This document shows, piece after piece, positions 34,182 to 47,305 of a DNA stretch of 64,000 nucleotides; position 1 is the first letter of the stretch, and each line of letters opens with the position of its first letter. Made by a program: the position numbers and the translations under genes. The notes below the pieces were generated by a model. That model did not search any database, was not told the origin of the DNA, and saw only the letters and a list, made by a program, of their open reading frames with translations. The stretch lies in assembly GCA_025667525.1 (NCBI GenBank), contig CM046882.1, positions 25,075,394 to 25,139,393 of the forward strand, written 5' to 3'. The DNA is from Glebionis coronaria. Taxonomy: Eukaryota; Streptophyta; Magnoliopsida; Asterales; Asteraceae.

Positions 34182-35997
34182 TCATTGTCGTGCCCTCACG
34201 CAATGCTAGAATAAAGTATCGTAGCACCTCCAAAATTCATTTTTATTCACTTTATTGAACGATAAACTAGCTATACTACTACTATTACTACTACTACTTG
34301 CGTTTTAGACATAATGTATGATTTTCATCGCAAAATGGGACGTTTAGGTTCATAGAATAAGAACACGTGAATGCTTCGTTAGAAATAATTTCATCGTCCT
34401 CGATTTTCACCCCAATTCCATGCCAAGCGTGCAACGAGATCATTGTCATTATAAGTTAGTAATGCTAACACTACTCATATGCCCTAATCACGTACTTATC
34501 CTCCCATTAATCCTAAGTTGTATCTCTTATATTTTATATTGTCTTGAATGTTTCACGAGGATACATTGTTTGACTTATACGATAATAGAGATTTATGTCT
34601 AAAAATAGAGTCCTAACGGTGTAACCAAGACCATCAAATCAATAACCCCTCCCAATAGACAACGATGTCAAAAAATTAAGTTGACAAGAAGAATCGATAA
34701 ACACGGTTTTATAACGGTTTTGAACATGAGACTTATTACCAAGACTTTTATAGGCCCCCTAACGGAAGGGCCTTATTATCTTTGGTTTACCTCCATCTTT
34801 TATTCAACTTCGCCATGAAGCTTTTATTATGACTTTGGTCTTGCCTTTCCTTTTATTATCCACCTCATCGGTAGTTTTATTAGCCAAAGACGTATATCCT
34901 CACGCTAAGGCGAATTTTGGATCTTTAAAGCTTCGAAGATTAAGGCTTGATTCACTTTCAATTTTGCATAGATTTTTCGGCCTTGTGGGGCTTCAAATTG
35001 TTTGCTTGATTTAGATGAGCACTTGAAATCTTATTATTGGGTGAAGCTTTTGATTATTCGGGTGCCAATACTTCAAAACCGTGACGCTGGCGATACCTTA
35101 ATGTCTTCCCAATTTAATTAGACGGAAGCTACTAGAAAAGACTACAAACCCAACAATCCCAACTAAACCGCTAAGTCAATATTTATTAAGCAAAAAATAT
35201 TTACATGCGAAGGGAGAATAAGCAAACAACGAGAACACATGAGTTTTTGAAAGAATACGAGTATTCTACGTTTAGCATAGTAACTTATAATTAACCCTAT
35301 CATTTCTCGTCCTCATTTAAGAGACTTAGCCTAATGTGTAGTTAAGGAATCAAAGCTAAGTGCTCAACACGCACGGTCGAGTAAAAAATTACTCTTATCC
35401 TCGCCATCGGAAAACCTACATTCGTGTCTTCAAACACTTATAAAACGTGAGAAAAATTTTAAAATTTGGCCATTTTTAGCCTTATTTTGCAACAAAACAA
35501 TAAACAAAAAGATAAATTTTGGAAAGCGTGAAGGTTTGGCAAGGCAAGTATCTATTCACCCCCCCATACTAAAGTTAAACATTGTCCTTAATGTTTCGAG
35601 TCTAGGGGTGCAAGCACCCCCATACTAGAGACGTAGTCGAATGCCTAATCTAGCATGAAAAGGGTGCAACCAATAAATTAATAGCCGTTTATGAAGTGTT
35701 CTATAAACCTAAGGTTAGAACATCAAAAGGATATATCATGGATATTGAGAAAGTCTTCAAAGCAAACGATCGAGTGCTCCCATAAGACGAACACGAGAGG
35801 CTCCAATCGTGAAGATCATCATCATCTAAAGTCCACAATTCACAAACAACCACGGAACAAAGGTTGGAAGGGCACAAATCCCCACACGTTACTACATTAG
35901 AAAGCGATAATATGTACATAGGATAAGCATGGAACTCCCCCACGAGGCACCTCGTTTTTTATTACCGAGTCATGAGCTCGACTCGATCCCCTCAATA
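34182..35997 (-). other. Element C 3' non-coding region with conserved hairpins and polypurine-like motifs
   Basis: No env-like frame is seen. On the element strand, just after the pol stop, stem 1 pairs GAGTC with GACTC (plus coordinates 35966-35985) and stem 2 pairs ACGAGG with CCTCGT (35942-35955). Further on, stem 3 reads AAACATT...AATGTTT (35577-35596), flanked by TAGTATGGGGG-type motifs (35561-35571 and 35615-35626). The order and types match A, B and D although the sequences differ. The rest is AT-rich without a gene. Confidence 0.65.
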
Positions 35998-37542
35998 CTA
36001 ATTATCATTGGGGAAGGTGACTTGGTCGAGGTAGTTCAAGGATGGAACTTCCCCGCCAAAGTAGTGCTTCAACCTATGTCCATTCACCTTGAAATTGGGG
36101 CCATCATTTTGAGCTAGCTCGATGGTCCCATATGGAAATACTTGAGTCACGGTGAATGGACCGGACCAACGGGATTTCAACTTACCGGAAAAGATTTTCA
36201 AGCGAGAATTAAAAAGCAAAACTTGATCCCCAATGTTAAAAACCCGGTTTTTAATTTTAGAATCATGCAACTTTTTAGTTTTATCTTTATAAATCAATGA
36301 ATTTTCATAAGCAATGTCCCTCAATTCATCCAATTCATTTAATTGCATTTTCTGGTGTTTTCCCGCGGTCTCCATATCATCATTACAATGCATTAGGGCC
36401 CAATAAGCCTTGTGTTCCAATTCGATAGGCAAGTGGCAATTCTTCCCATACACAAGCTTATAGCGAGTGCACCCAATGGGCGTCTTATGAGCGGTCCTAA
36501 AGGCCCATAAAGCATCATCCAACTTATCCGACCAAGATTGTCGGTTTTCCCCAACGGATCTCTCCAAGATCCTCTTCAACGCTCGGTTTGAAACCTTGAC
36601 TTGCCTACTCGTTTGCGGGTGATAAGCCGTAGAAAGCCGATGTGTAACCCCATATTTCCTTAGAACCCTTTCGAATTGGTCGTTACAAAAATGGGTTCCA
36701 CGATCGCTTATGATCGCACGAGGGTTTCCAAACCGAGAAAACAAGCTTTTCAAAAACTTGACTACCACACGAGCATCATTGGTGGGAAAAGCCTTAGCTT
36801 CCACCCACTTAGATAGGTAGTCAACCGCAACGAGGATGTACTTATTACCACGAGATGATGTGAACGGCCCCATAAAGTCTATGCCCCAAACGTCAAAGAT
36901 CTCACACACTTGGATGATGTTTTGTGGCATTTCAGCTTTTTGTGAGGTTTTTCCTTGTCGTTGGCATGAATCACACGACTTCACAAGATCTTGTGCATCT
37001 CGGTAAATAGTAGGCCAAAAGAAGCCGGCATCAAACACCTTTTTAGCCGTGAGATTAGCACCGTGGTGACCACCGGTGGGTCCCTCATGGCAAGCTCTAA
37101 GGATGTTAAAAGCTTCGGTGCCAAATACACAACGTCGGATGATTTGATCCGCACAAGTTCGAAACAAGTAAGGGTCGTTCCAAAAGTAGAACTTGACGTC
37201 ACGAAAGAATTTTCGTTTTTCTTGAGTCGTCATACCCTTGATGATGAAGTTACCCGCATGGTAATTTGCAAAGTCCGCAAACCATGGGGTAGAAGAATCA
37301 AGCTTAGAATTCACTACACCAAGTGTCTCGAGCGGAAATGTTTCGGTGATTTCCTTGGGCTCGTAAACACTTTGGTGAGGATCTTCCAAACGAGAAAGAT
37401 GATCGGCCACTAGATTCTCGGCTCCTTTTTTGTCAACAATTTTGTGGTCAAATTCTTGAAGGAGGAGAATCCAACGAAGTAATCTAGGCTTAGCATCTTG
37501 CTTTGCCATGAGATACTTGATAGCCGAATGATCCGTATACAC
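35998..37542 (-). pseudogene. Element C pol C-terminal part: RNase H end and integrase (514 codons open)
   Basis: The open frame starts at [11 protein letters not shown], the end of RNase H. Integrase follows: zinc-binding [11 protein letters not shown] with CDSCQRQ, catalytic [23 protein letters not shown], and a C-terminal region [19 protein letters not shown]. In A and D the third catalytic motif reads NGQAE with the essential Glu. Here the motif reads SRQVK, so the Glu is replaced by Lys. The frame is separated from the upstream part by an in-frame TGA near 37571 (CGA to TGA). The apparent Met start at 37542 is not a real start. Confidence 0.9.
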
Positions 37543-39631
37543 TATGCATTTAGCTAAGACGAGATAAGGTCAGAATTTCTCAAATGCATACACCACGGCA
37601 AGGAACTCCTTTTCCGTTGTAGTGTATTTAAGTTGAGCCTCGGCCATCGTATTGCTAGCATAGTGGCAAGAAGTGCTTTTCATGATGTTGCCCCAATACG
37701 GCCCCAATAGCGTAATCACTAGCATCACACATGAGCTCAAAGGGGAGGTTCCAATTGGGAGCAAAAAGAATGGGAGGTTCGGTAAGTTTCCTCTTAAGGA
37801 TTTCAAAGGCTCGTACACAATCTTCGTCAAAGACAAAAAGTGCCTCTTTTTCAAGAAGATGTGTAATGGGTCGAGAAATCTTTGAAAATTCCTTGATGAA
37901 TCGACGATAAAAGCCCGCGTGGCCTAGGAAACTCCTAACTCCCTTAACGGTTTTGGGATGTGGTAATTTGGCGATGACGTCTACCTTAGCTTGATCTACC
38001 TCAATCCCTGCCTTCGAGACCTTGTGCCCTAAGACGATTCCACTCTTAACCATAAAATGACACTTTTCCCAATTGAGCACAAGGTTGGTTTCCTCACAAC
38101 GTTTCAACATTCTCTCTAGATTCGACAAACACGAAGTGAATGAATTACCAAACACGGAAAAGTCATCCATGAAGACTTCCATCGTCTTCTCGATCATGTC
38201 ATGAAAAATAGCCATCATGCACCTTTGAAAGGTTCCCGGTGCATTGCAAAGTCCGAATGGCATTCTACGATAGGCAAACGTTCCATATGGACACGTAAAC
38301 GTAGTTTTTTCTTGATCACGAGGATCGATGGGAATTTGGAAGTAACCGGAAAAACCATCTAAAAAGCAATAGAAATCGTTTCCCGCAAGACGCTCCAACA
38401 TTTGGTCCATGAAGGGCAAGGGAAAATGGTCTTTTCGAGTGGCTTTATTCAACTTACGATAGTCAATGCACACTCTCCATCCGGTCAGGAGTCTAGTGGG
38501 AATTAACTCGTTGGCATCGTTTGGCACAACGGTCATTCCTCCCTTCTTAGGGACACAATGAATAGGACTCACCCAAGGGCTATCGGAAATAGGGTAAATC
38601 ATTCCCGCGTCAAGGAGTTTAAGGACCTCCTTTTTGATGACGTCGTGAATTTTGGGGTTCACCCTCCTTTGACATTGGATTGCGGGCTTGTAATCCTCCT
38701 CCATTAAGATTTTGTGGGTACATAACTTGGGATCGATCCCCTTAATGTCGGATAACTTCCACGCAATTGCCCCTTTGTGATCCTTTAGAACATCGACAAG
38801 TGCGGTTTTTTCATCATTCGAAAGTTCCTTCGCAATAATAACCGGCAACTTGTCGCCCTCCTCCAAATAGACATATTCGAGATGAGGAGGTAAATCTTTC
38901 AACTCGAGGATAGGTGGTTCCTCAAGTGAAGATTTGGGCTCGATACTCATAACCTCCTCGGGTGGAGGAAATGGGAAATCGTTAAGAAAATCCTTGATAA
39001 TCAAGAAGTCCTCATCGTTGTCGAGGTCTTCGTTACAAGTACGTGAAACATCGAATTCTTCCAACGTAAAACCACCACCTTCAAATGGAGTGAAGGTTGG
39101 TGTCGAATTATCAAGAATTGGATCTAACATTGTGGGATTGCCACTAGTTTCTTCATCACCAAAACCTAGAACTTCTTGTGAAAATTCCTCGCAAACCACG
39201 TCAATCATATCAACGAGGTTTATGGTTGCAACGGAATAAACATGAGAAATTTTAGAGTTTTGAGTTGCGTTTATAACAAGTTCCTCGTCGTTGAAACGTA
39301 AGGTGATCTTTCTAGCATGAACATCGATTAAAGCCATAGACGTATCTAAAAACGAACGACCTAAAATAAGAGGAACTTGAGGATCCGTGGGGATATCAAC
39401 AACGATAAAGTCTACGGGATAGTAGAACTTCCCCACTTTCAAAAAAACGTCTTCCGCCAAACCACATGCGGGAATCGTGGAATGGTCGGTCAACTCGATA
39501 GACATTAGTGAAGGAGTAAGATTAGGAAGATTGAGCGACTTGAAGATTGCAAGTGGCATCAAATTAATGCTAGCACCAAGACTGGCCAAGGCGAAGCATT
39601 CCTCCATATCTTGGATTGCACAAGGGATCAA
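37543..39631 (-). pseudogene. Element C pol N-terminal part: protease, RT and RNase H, frameshifted
   Basis: The protease motif reads [11 protein letters not shown]; in A and D the residue before LGAS is the catalytic Asp, here Ser. RT is well preserved, with [18 protein letters not shown] and FMDDFSVFG (about 38150-38173), both aspartates present. RNase H begins MCDASDYAIGAVLG. The frame shifts near 37690 and is then closed by a TGA near 37571. Upstream it is joined to gag by a frameshift near 39648. The Met at 39631 is an internal residue. Confidence 0.9.
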
Positions 39632-41703
39632 AAATTTACCGGGATCACCGACTTTTGAGGTATGCGATTAAGATAAATTGACGAACAACTAGACAATTGG
39701 TGCAATTTCTCCTTGTTGTTCAACATACTCTTAAAGTTAGCGGCAAATCGAGGCATCATGACCAAAGCATCGGCGAAACTCACATTAAAGTGCAAATCAC
39801 GAAACATTTTCATAAAAAGCTCAAATTGATAATTGTCGCGCTCTTGACGTTTCTCCTTCTTAAGTCTCGATGGATAGGGCAAGGGTGGTGTGGGTTGAGG
39901 CATAGGCATAGCCTTTGGAATCTCGGGTTCCAATGTTGGTAAAGGGTCAACCGTAGGTGTGGCATGAGCGGTACTTCGTGGGATTGGGACATGCTCCTTT
40001 TGGACCACCACCTCGGGTTCTTCCTCAATTGCTTCCTCCGTAGGATCAATTGGTTGAGGAGTCGGTTCCTTAAGTGTCTTACCACTACGTGTGGTAATCA
40101 CTTTCATCTCACCTTTAGGGTTGGATACGTTGTTGCTAAGAAGACTACTCGAAGACGGTTTACACATTATTGCCTCAAACATAGACGAGATTTTATCTTC
40201 AAACACGGATTGCCTCTTCTCGGCTTTAATCATTTCTTGTTTAATCTCATGTTGCCCTTGTTCCATTTTTTGTTGGTTTTGTTGTAACCTAGTGACATTT
40301 CCTTCCATCTTGTTGGTGTGGATCTTAAGTTCATTAGCTAACTCATTTTTCAACTCTTTCTTCAAGTCGTTCTTAAACTCGGATCTTAGGCTAATGATTT
40401 CTCTTTGAATATTGTCAAACCTAGCATCATTCCCATTAGCGTATTCAACAAATTCATTTGGAAGATCTTTCAAAGTTTGCAAACCTTTGTTGTTGTTTTG
40501 AAAATCATTTTGATTCTTGTTTGAAACTTGATTATTAGCCCCTTGATTCCCATAGTTTCCCATGTTGTAATTGTTTTTGAAACGAACTTGATTGTTGCGA
40601 TAATTGTTGTTAGCATTTTGATTTGAACCAAAACCCGGTGGAGTCAATTGATTAGAGTGGGAAACTTGACCGTTTTGGTTGTAATTTCCCGTGGCCGCGA
40701 AGTCACTCGAAGTGTTACCACTGTTGGTAATGCACTCGGAGAAATCATGACCTCCACCACAATACATGCACGAAACCTCAACCGCTTTAGCCGTAGCGGG
40801 AGCACTTGGTTCACCAACTTTAAACTCAATCAAAAGTCCTTTAAGCTTATCAAAAATCTTGTTTTCCAAGTTCGCCTCAATTTGGCAAGCATCGATGGTA
40901 GTAGACAAAGAAGGTGAAGCCGAAGACGAAGCCTTACGAACACTAGACGTGCTACGAGGACTATACACCTTAGATCTATTCTCAATTATCACCAAAGCTT
41001 CCTCAACCGTTTTACACAAAAAATTACCACCTGCGGCGGCATTCAAATAATCCCTTTCATGATCATTAAGTCCATTGTAAAACGTGTCAATTTGATGCAA
41101 ATCGGAAAAACCGTGATGAGGACATTCATGTAACATCTCCTTAAACCTATTCCAAGCCGTTGAAAAACTTTCATTAAACTCTTGTGAAAATTTTGAAATC
41201 TCGTTTTTCAAGTGCGTAGTCTTAGAGGGCGGAAAAAATTGGTTCACAAACTTAGACACGAGATCCTTCCACGTCAATATAGAATTGGGTGGCTCTTTCT
41301 CTAACCAAATTTTAGCGGGCCCCGCTAAGGAATACGGAAAAAGCATCATCTTAATCGAGTCATTCGATAAATCCTTAAACTTGCAAGTGGCGGTAAGACG
41401 ATTGAATTGGCGGATATGGTTGTGTGGATTGTCCTTCTCATCACCACGGAATTTGTTGTTTTGGATCATCGACAACAAACCCGTTTTCACCTCAAAATTC
41501 TCCGCAAGGATAGCGGGAATCACAATAGCCTCTCCATAACCCTCGGTGGGTGCTTGAAGTAACTCCATCATAGTTCGATTCGCCATGGTTGGTGCTTCTC
41601 TAAAAATGGGTTCGTCAATAGGAGACTCCTCACTAGAAAGATTGGGAGTGGGAGTTTTGTTCTTTCGTTTACGTGCACGTCTTGCTTGATTACGAGTTAG
41701 CAT
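39628..41703 (-). pseudogene. Element C gag, with the gag-protease frame broken near 39648
   Basis: I prefer the start MLTRNQARRARKRK (41703), which matches the basic N-terminus of the other Athila Gag proteins; the frame is open a further 21 codons upstream to 41766. The capsid-type domain spans roughly residues 40-250 (motifs KIWLEKEPPNS, NQFFPPSKT, FYNGLNDHERDYLNAA). A knuckle CMYCGGGHDFSEC has the same CX2CX3HX4C spacing as A and B. An Asn/Gln-rich linker and a long Lys/Glu-rich predicted coiled coil follow (ELKNELANELK... to about residue 500). A 1-base loss near 39648 ends the frame before protease. Confidence 0.88.
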
Positions 41704-41766
41704 AAACGTCACGTACAACGAGGGGACGAGTAAAGAAGATTCTTTTTGGTGTTTTGTATTTTTCAA

Positions 41767-42429
41767 TTTTTTTGTGGTTTTTGATTGTATTAACCTTTTT
41801 GGATTTTGGTGAATGTATTAAGTAGACACAAATCTACAAATCTCCTCCTTAATCAAATCTCTTGATTAAAGAAGCCTCAAGGAATGAAAACGATCACGTG
41901 AAGTGAACGCCTTCGATGACTTTAGAACGTTGGTGGAACACCAAAACGTTCAAGAGGGTTTAATCAATGGAAACCAAGAAAATATATATGATACTTAGTA
42001 ATACTTTGGGCGGCAAAACCCTCGATTAGCTCTCAAAATCAAATACTCACAAGCAAGCGGGGAAACGAGGTGGCGCGAAGCACTTAAGAGCCTTTTTCCT
42101 TAGGATATATTTTATAATATCCGCCTTATACCCACCTTATAGTTTGTATTTTTCAAAAATGAGCTTCACGAAAGTATTTATCTATTTTTGCCTTTTTCTT
42201 TGGTTTGAGATTCGAATACAATGATTGGGTAATGACCTCCCAAGTCAAGGTTGTGATTTCTCACGTATTTGGAGTACTTGTGAATTTATTGTTCTACGTA
42301 TACACTATAGTAATAGTATTCACACAAAAACCGAAAACCGATAATACGTATTAGTAGAATGCTACTAATACAAATACTATTTTGGTTAGTATATAAAAAC
42401 AAAAATTCCAAATCAAAACACAACACGCC
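41767..42429 (-). other. Element C 5' untranslated leader
   Basis: It lies between the PBS and the gag start region. It is AT-rich without conserved frames and contains no feature recognised apart from short T-tracts. Confidence 0.5.
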
Positions 42430-42447
42430 TCCCCGGCAGTGGCGCCA
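42430..42447 (-). other. Primer-binding site, element C
   Basis: On the element strand TGGCGCCACTGCCGGGGA lies three bases inside the 5' LTR. Sixteen of 18 bases fit the complement of plant tRNA-Asp; the two differences are in the centre. Confidence 0.75.
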
Positions 42448-42450
42448 AAA

Positions 42451-45400
42451 TGATGTAGTGATTTTACTACTCTTTAGGAAAAGAGAGCAAATAGGGTAAG
42501 CACGACGATTTAGGAAAACCGTGTGTAAATGACCCTAAAATGAGTTCGTTCTCAAGGAGGCTAGTGTGTTATGTGTGTAATGATTTGATTATCTTTGTGA
42601 TTATATTTTTGAGAAAGAAAGATAGAAATGGGATTAGAAGAGAATGACGGTTACGAAGACGGATTAAACTAAGACGAAAAAGGTGTACACGTAAAACCGT
42701 AAAAAGCCCTAAAACTAAAATTTTACTCTAAAAATTACCAAAAATCACTAAAAATCCACAAAAATATTCCAAGAGTTTACAAAAAATCCAAACTTGCCAA
42801 AACCTTTTAATTAATTAAATAATGACTTTTTAATGCTAATTAAAGCCCTAAAAATCAATATTAACTATTAAAAAGTCTAAAACAAGATCTTAAAGTTTGT
42901 AAACCTCAAAATACCCTAATTAAGCTAAAAAGTATTTTTCAAATTTTTAAAACCACTAAAAACTATTTTTAAACAATTAAAAACTATTAAAATCAATTAA
43001 AACTTAAATTAATTCTAGAAAATAATTAAAAGACTCTAAAAATATTTGGAAAGTTGCAAAATTCCTAATTAAGTGTCTATAATCTAGGAAAAATATAAAA
43101 ACTTAGAAAATCAGACTTTTAATTTTTAACAATAAAATAATATTAAAATATTATTAAAAATCCAAAAATCATTAAAAAATTCTAAAAACTTGCAAACTAG
43201 CTTAATTTGACCTAAGTAACACAAAAATGAAAGTAAAATTACCTAAATACCCTTACTGGGCCTAGAAAATGGGCTAAACCCAAAACAGATCCTTATTAGG
43301 CCAAATTTGGGCCCAATATAAAAAAAGTGTCCAAAATAAGCCCAAAAAGCACTACTTGACTCAAAATTTGATTTTAAAAAACTTTTTCCAAAGGCTCAAA
43401 AGCTGAAAGTGTGAAATAAGCTAGCTTATACCAAACAGCTTATTCTTAATGGGCTTTTTGGCCCATTAAGCTATAAGCCAATGCCATAAGCTGAAATTAG
43501 ACACACAAGCTTCTTTTGTCCTAAATAAGACTTCTGTAATAAGAAATTTGAAATAAGCCCAAGGTAAGCCTGAAAATGCAATAAGCAATCTACAAAAAAC
43601 GACAAAATAGTCGTTTTTGAGTTCTATGCCACCCCAAGTGCTGATTCAAGTTTCTAAAGCTTTTGAATGACTTAATTAAGCAAAATCAACAAAGAGTTTT
43701 CAAATAAGCTGACTTAATAAGCTGGAAAAAGCAAATAAGCACTTATGTAAAAGTCAAATAAGTTGGTTTTCTAGTAAAAAGTCAAAGTCAAAGTCCAATA
43801 AGCTCCAGTCTAATCAAATGGGTCAAATAATGAAGATCTATCACAAAAAATAAGTTGTTACAAGTCTGGATAAGCTAAAATATCTTATTGATAAGCTGAG
43901 TTCAATTTTACACTAGCAGGGGCTAGTTTTGGGAGTTGAGCAGTGGAAACTTTTTACACTGCTTGACATGTTTGACTTTTTGTCTTTAGTGACTTTTTTG
44001 GAGATTCAGATTACACAAAGGCACCCAAATGATCTTTGGATCAAAAGGAGTCAAGAACAATCAAAATATCACAACCACAAACATCCAATTGATACAGTTT
44101 AATCAATAAAGTACCAGATGTTGCACAGACATGAACAAGTAAGCAGTTTAGGTTCAAAAAGCAATTTTAGCACAAATCAGCCAGCCAAATTCAACCAAAT
44201 GCATACACAAGCTATATTAAACTCAAATAAGCAAGTCTAAACAGGTTTCATGCAATGATTTAAAGAATTAAGCAAGATTCAAGCTAGTGAATGTTACTGA
44301 TGAACACTAACACATGTAGTTTTTCACTTTGCTGATGTATTTGACACACAAGCCAGATTCAACACCTCAGATCTATCAAGTATGTTATATTAATGATGTT
44401 TCAACAGCTTTTATCCCTAAACATGCATAAACTCTAGGTTTTCCCAAAATTTTAGGTCAAAAACAGTCAAACTCAACAAGATATAGCAGATTCTTTGATT
44501 CAAGGTTTCAAACCACAAAACTTGCAGCAAAACACTCTCAAACAAGTGTATATCAGATATAGAGCAAAACTACAAACTTCCACAAACACAATAACAAGAT
44601 ACAATCACAAACAGGTAATCCCAAACACCCCTTTAACTTTTCAAAACCAAATTTTTCAAATCAAAAGTGATATTTAAGACCACCCAAGCCCAAATTAACA
44701 CAATAACAGATGAGAACAACAGATTCAAGCAATATTAAGCCACAAAATACACAAGAACATAGGCAACACTCAAATATCACAAATATCCAAAATATTTTCA
44801 GATTTTGAGATTAAGGGTGTGTACCTCATGGATGTACATCCACACCCACGGATTTTGAGCTTATGTGCTAATAAGAACAAGCACAAGCTTCCACAACAAA
44901 GCCTGCTAAGAATCAACAAAGTTAGAAGCACAATTATAAAAACAGAAAGATGAAAAATCCTTGATTGATGCAACTCTTGTCCTCCGCACTTGATTATCCC
45001 CAAGTTATAAGCTTCACCACACCTTGATAACACAATATCAGGATGCTATGATCAGCCCTATAGCCCAAGATATCCAAGATAGACCAAGGACTTAGCAAAA
45101 TTCAAGAAATTGTGGAAAATGTACAAACTTTTGCACACTCCTCTTTTGAAAACAGATTTTTGATTCAAGAATAATGAACAAAGAACAATAATAAACAGGT
45201 TATAACAATGGCACTTGAGCTTTCTTCAACATTTTAAACACATTTCATTAATATTGAAAAGGATTTACAGAAAAGTGAACTTGGAAAATTCAAGAGCAAA
45301 TTCTAAATGACAGCCTAAATGCCTTTATATAGGCTACAAGTAACTACTACAAAGCATAAAAAACGTAAACCCTAAAGCTGTAAAGTCCCCATCTTGCCCT

Positions 45401-46682
45401 TTGCCTTGTTTTGAACTTGGAAGATCATGTGACTGAATTTGGCTTGTAGCATGAGTTGGCAAGGTGAAAAGTTGATCAAAGGGTGTATATCAAGCTTAGA
45501 AAGTAAGCTGGAATGAGGATGGTTGGATCACTGGCTCATTCTTGTTTGGACGTGAAGGGTAGGGCAGGGGAGGTAGCATGTGACAAAAGGGATGATGAGG
45601 TGGAAGGTTTTAAGGTTGGGTTGTGTTAACAAGACCCTTAATCACAAATCTGCACAATTTTGGGTTTAATTTTTGCTAAAACAAAAATCCCTAATTGTGT
45701 TCTTGATCTGATGAACATGGTTTTGATCTATTTAAAGGGTGATTAACATTTAAATAAATGTTAAGGCGCCAAGGGTTTGTTAATTATTTAATCAGGGGTG
45801 AGTGGAATCTGATGTGGAGAAAGGGTGAAGTGTGATTGGTTGAAAGGAGTTAGTGGGACAGGTGTCAAGCTCCCATAGGTCTAGGTTTCTTAGGTTGTCT
45901 GCCAGCTTAAACCCTCCATCTTTCAGCAACTTGTCATTTCCATCTTAATTGCAATAAACCCATTTTCCTTTGTAATTAAAGTTTCCTTTTTCACACTTTT
46001 GCCCCAAAAACTTTTATAAAATGATTTTAGGGATATTTCTTGCCATTTTTGAATTCTTGAAGGATTGGTTTGGTATTTTCTTCAATGATAATGGTCTTGA
46101 CTTGTATAATTGGCATTTTGGAGGACTGAAATTTCCAAGTCTTGTTTGATGAGGGACCATTCTTTCCAAATGTTGAAAGTTAAGGGTCCTTTTTGTAATT
46201 TTGGGATTTTTCATAGGACCAATCTTGTAACTTCTTGTACTTTGAAGGACTTCATGATATATTTGACTTTGTGGAGGGTAATGGTTGACAATTTCGCTTT
46301 GTTGAGGGGCTAAACTTGCCAATTCTTCAAAGTGGAGGGCCCTTTTTGTAATTTTGAAAAACTTTAGGGACCAAACTTGTAATTATGAGGATACAAGGGT
46401 ATAAAGTGTCAATTCTTCCATATTGGAGGACCCTTCTTCATAATTCTTCAAATCCTCAAGGGTTTATCTTGGGAAAGTCTTCATTAGGGCTTGGTTCATT
46501 GTGCGGCTTCGTTTCCCGTGTTCGTTTTTGCATGATTCTTGTGATCTTTTGTCATTTTCTCAATATCCGTACCTAAAATACACAAGCATCTAACACAAGC
46601 ATATTTATGGGTATTTTGATGATATTAATGCATTTTAAACCATATTTGGACGATGAGACTATGTATAAAAGAAGTCTCATCA
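42451..46682 (-). repeat. Element C 5' LTR (4232 bp)
   Basis: Paired with 29929-34166. It has the same content, including the AAGCTTATT-word region (about 43400-43920) and the minus-strand TATA-like sequence at about 45323-45332. Target copy ATCAT follows at 46683-46687. Confidence 0.93.
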
Positions 46683-47305
46683 ATCATCCCCAAACAAATG
46701 GTCAAGCCGAAATTTCTAACCGTGGATTGAAGCGAATTTTAGAGAGAACTGTGGGAGAGTATCGTGCCTCGTGGGCCGATAAGTTAGATGATGCTTTGTG
46801 GGCTTTCCGTACCGCATATAAGACACTGATTTGTTGTACTCCATATCGTCTTGTGTACGGGAAGGCATGCCACCTCCATATTGAATTAGAGCATAAGGCG
46901 TACTGGGCCTTGAACTGGGCCAATTTTGACATCAACAAAGCCGGTGATCTTCGTTAGATTCAACTCAACGAGCTAAATGAACTGAGGAATGAAGCTTATG
47001 AGAATTCATTGATCTACAAGGAGAAAACCAAGATCATCCATGATGCAAGGATTAAGAACCGAGAGTTTCACGTTGGTGATCAAGTTTTACTCTTTAACTC
47101 TCGGTTGAAGATCTTCTCGGGCAAGCTAAAAAGCCGTTGGTCTGGTCCTTTCACCGTCGCCAAAGTTTTCCCTTACGGCACTATTGAACTTTCTCATCCA
47201 AATGGGCCGAATTTTAAAGTGAATGGCAAGCGTGTGAAGCTGTACTTTGGTGAAGACATCTCTCATGAGATGATTCCATCCCTCACCACGTTTCCCTTGA
47301 ATTAG
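46683..47305 (+). pseudogene. Element B integrase C-terminal part, after the C insertion
   Basis: It resumes at [16 protein letters not shown], so the third catalytic residue (Glu) of integrase is in this piece. It runs through the [10 protein letters not shown] and [19 protein letters not shown] regions to the natural stop TAG at 47303-47305. An extra in-frame TAG lies at 46955-46957. The last 98 codons (47009-47305) are nearly the same as the duplicate at 51262-51558. Confidence 0.9.

Larger units (their letters stand above)
29929..46682 (-). mobile_element. Athila-type LTR retrotransposon C, minus strand, inserted in integrase of element B
   Basis: LTRs lie at 29929-34166 (3' LTR in its own orientation) and 42451-46682 (5' LTR). 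The target duplication ATCAT is exact (29924-29928 and 46683-46687). It is 16.75 kb long with unusually long LTRs of 4.23 kb each. In its own direction the LTR reads TGATGAGACT...ACTACATCA. The PBS, gag, protease, RT, RNase H, integrase and 3' non-coding order is that of Athila. Proteins are clearly diverged from A, B and D, so it is a separate lineage. Coding is broken in at least three places. Confidence 0.95.
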
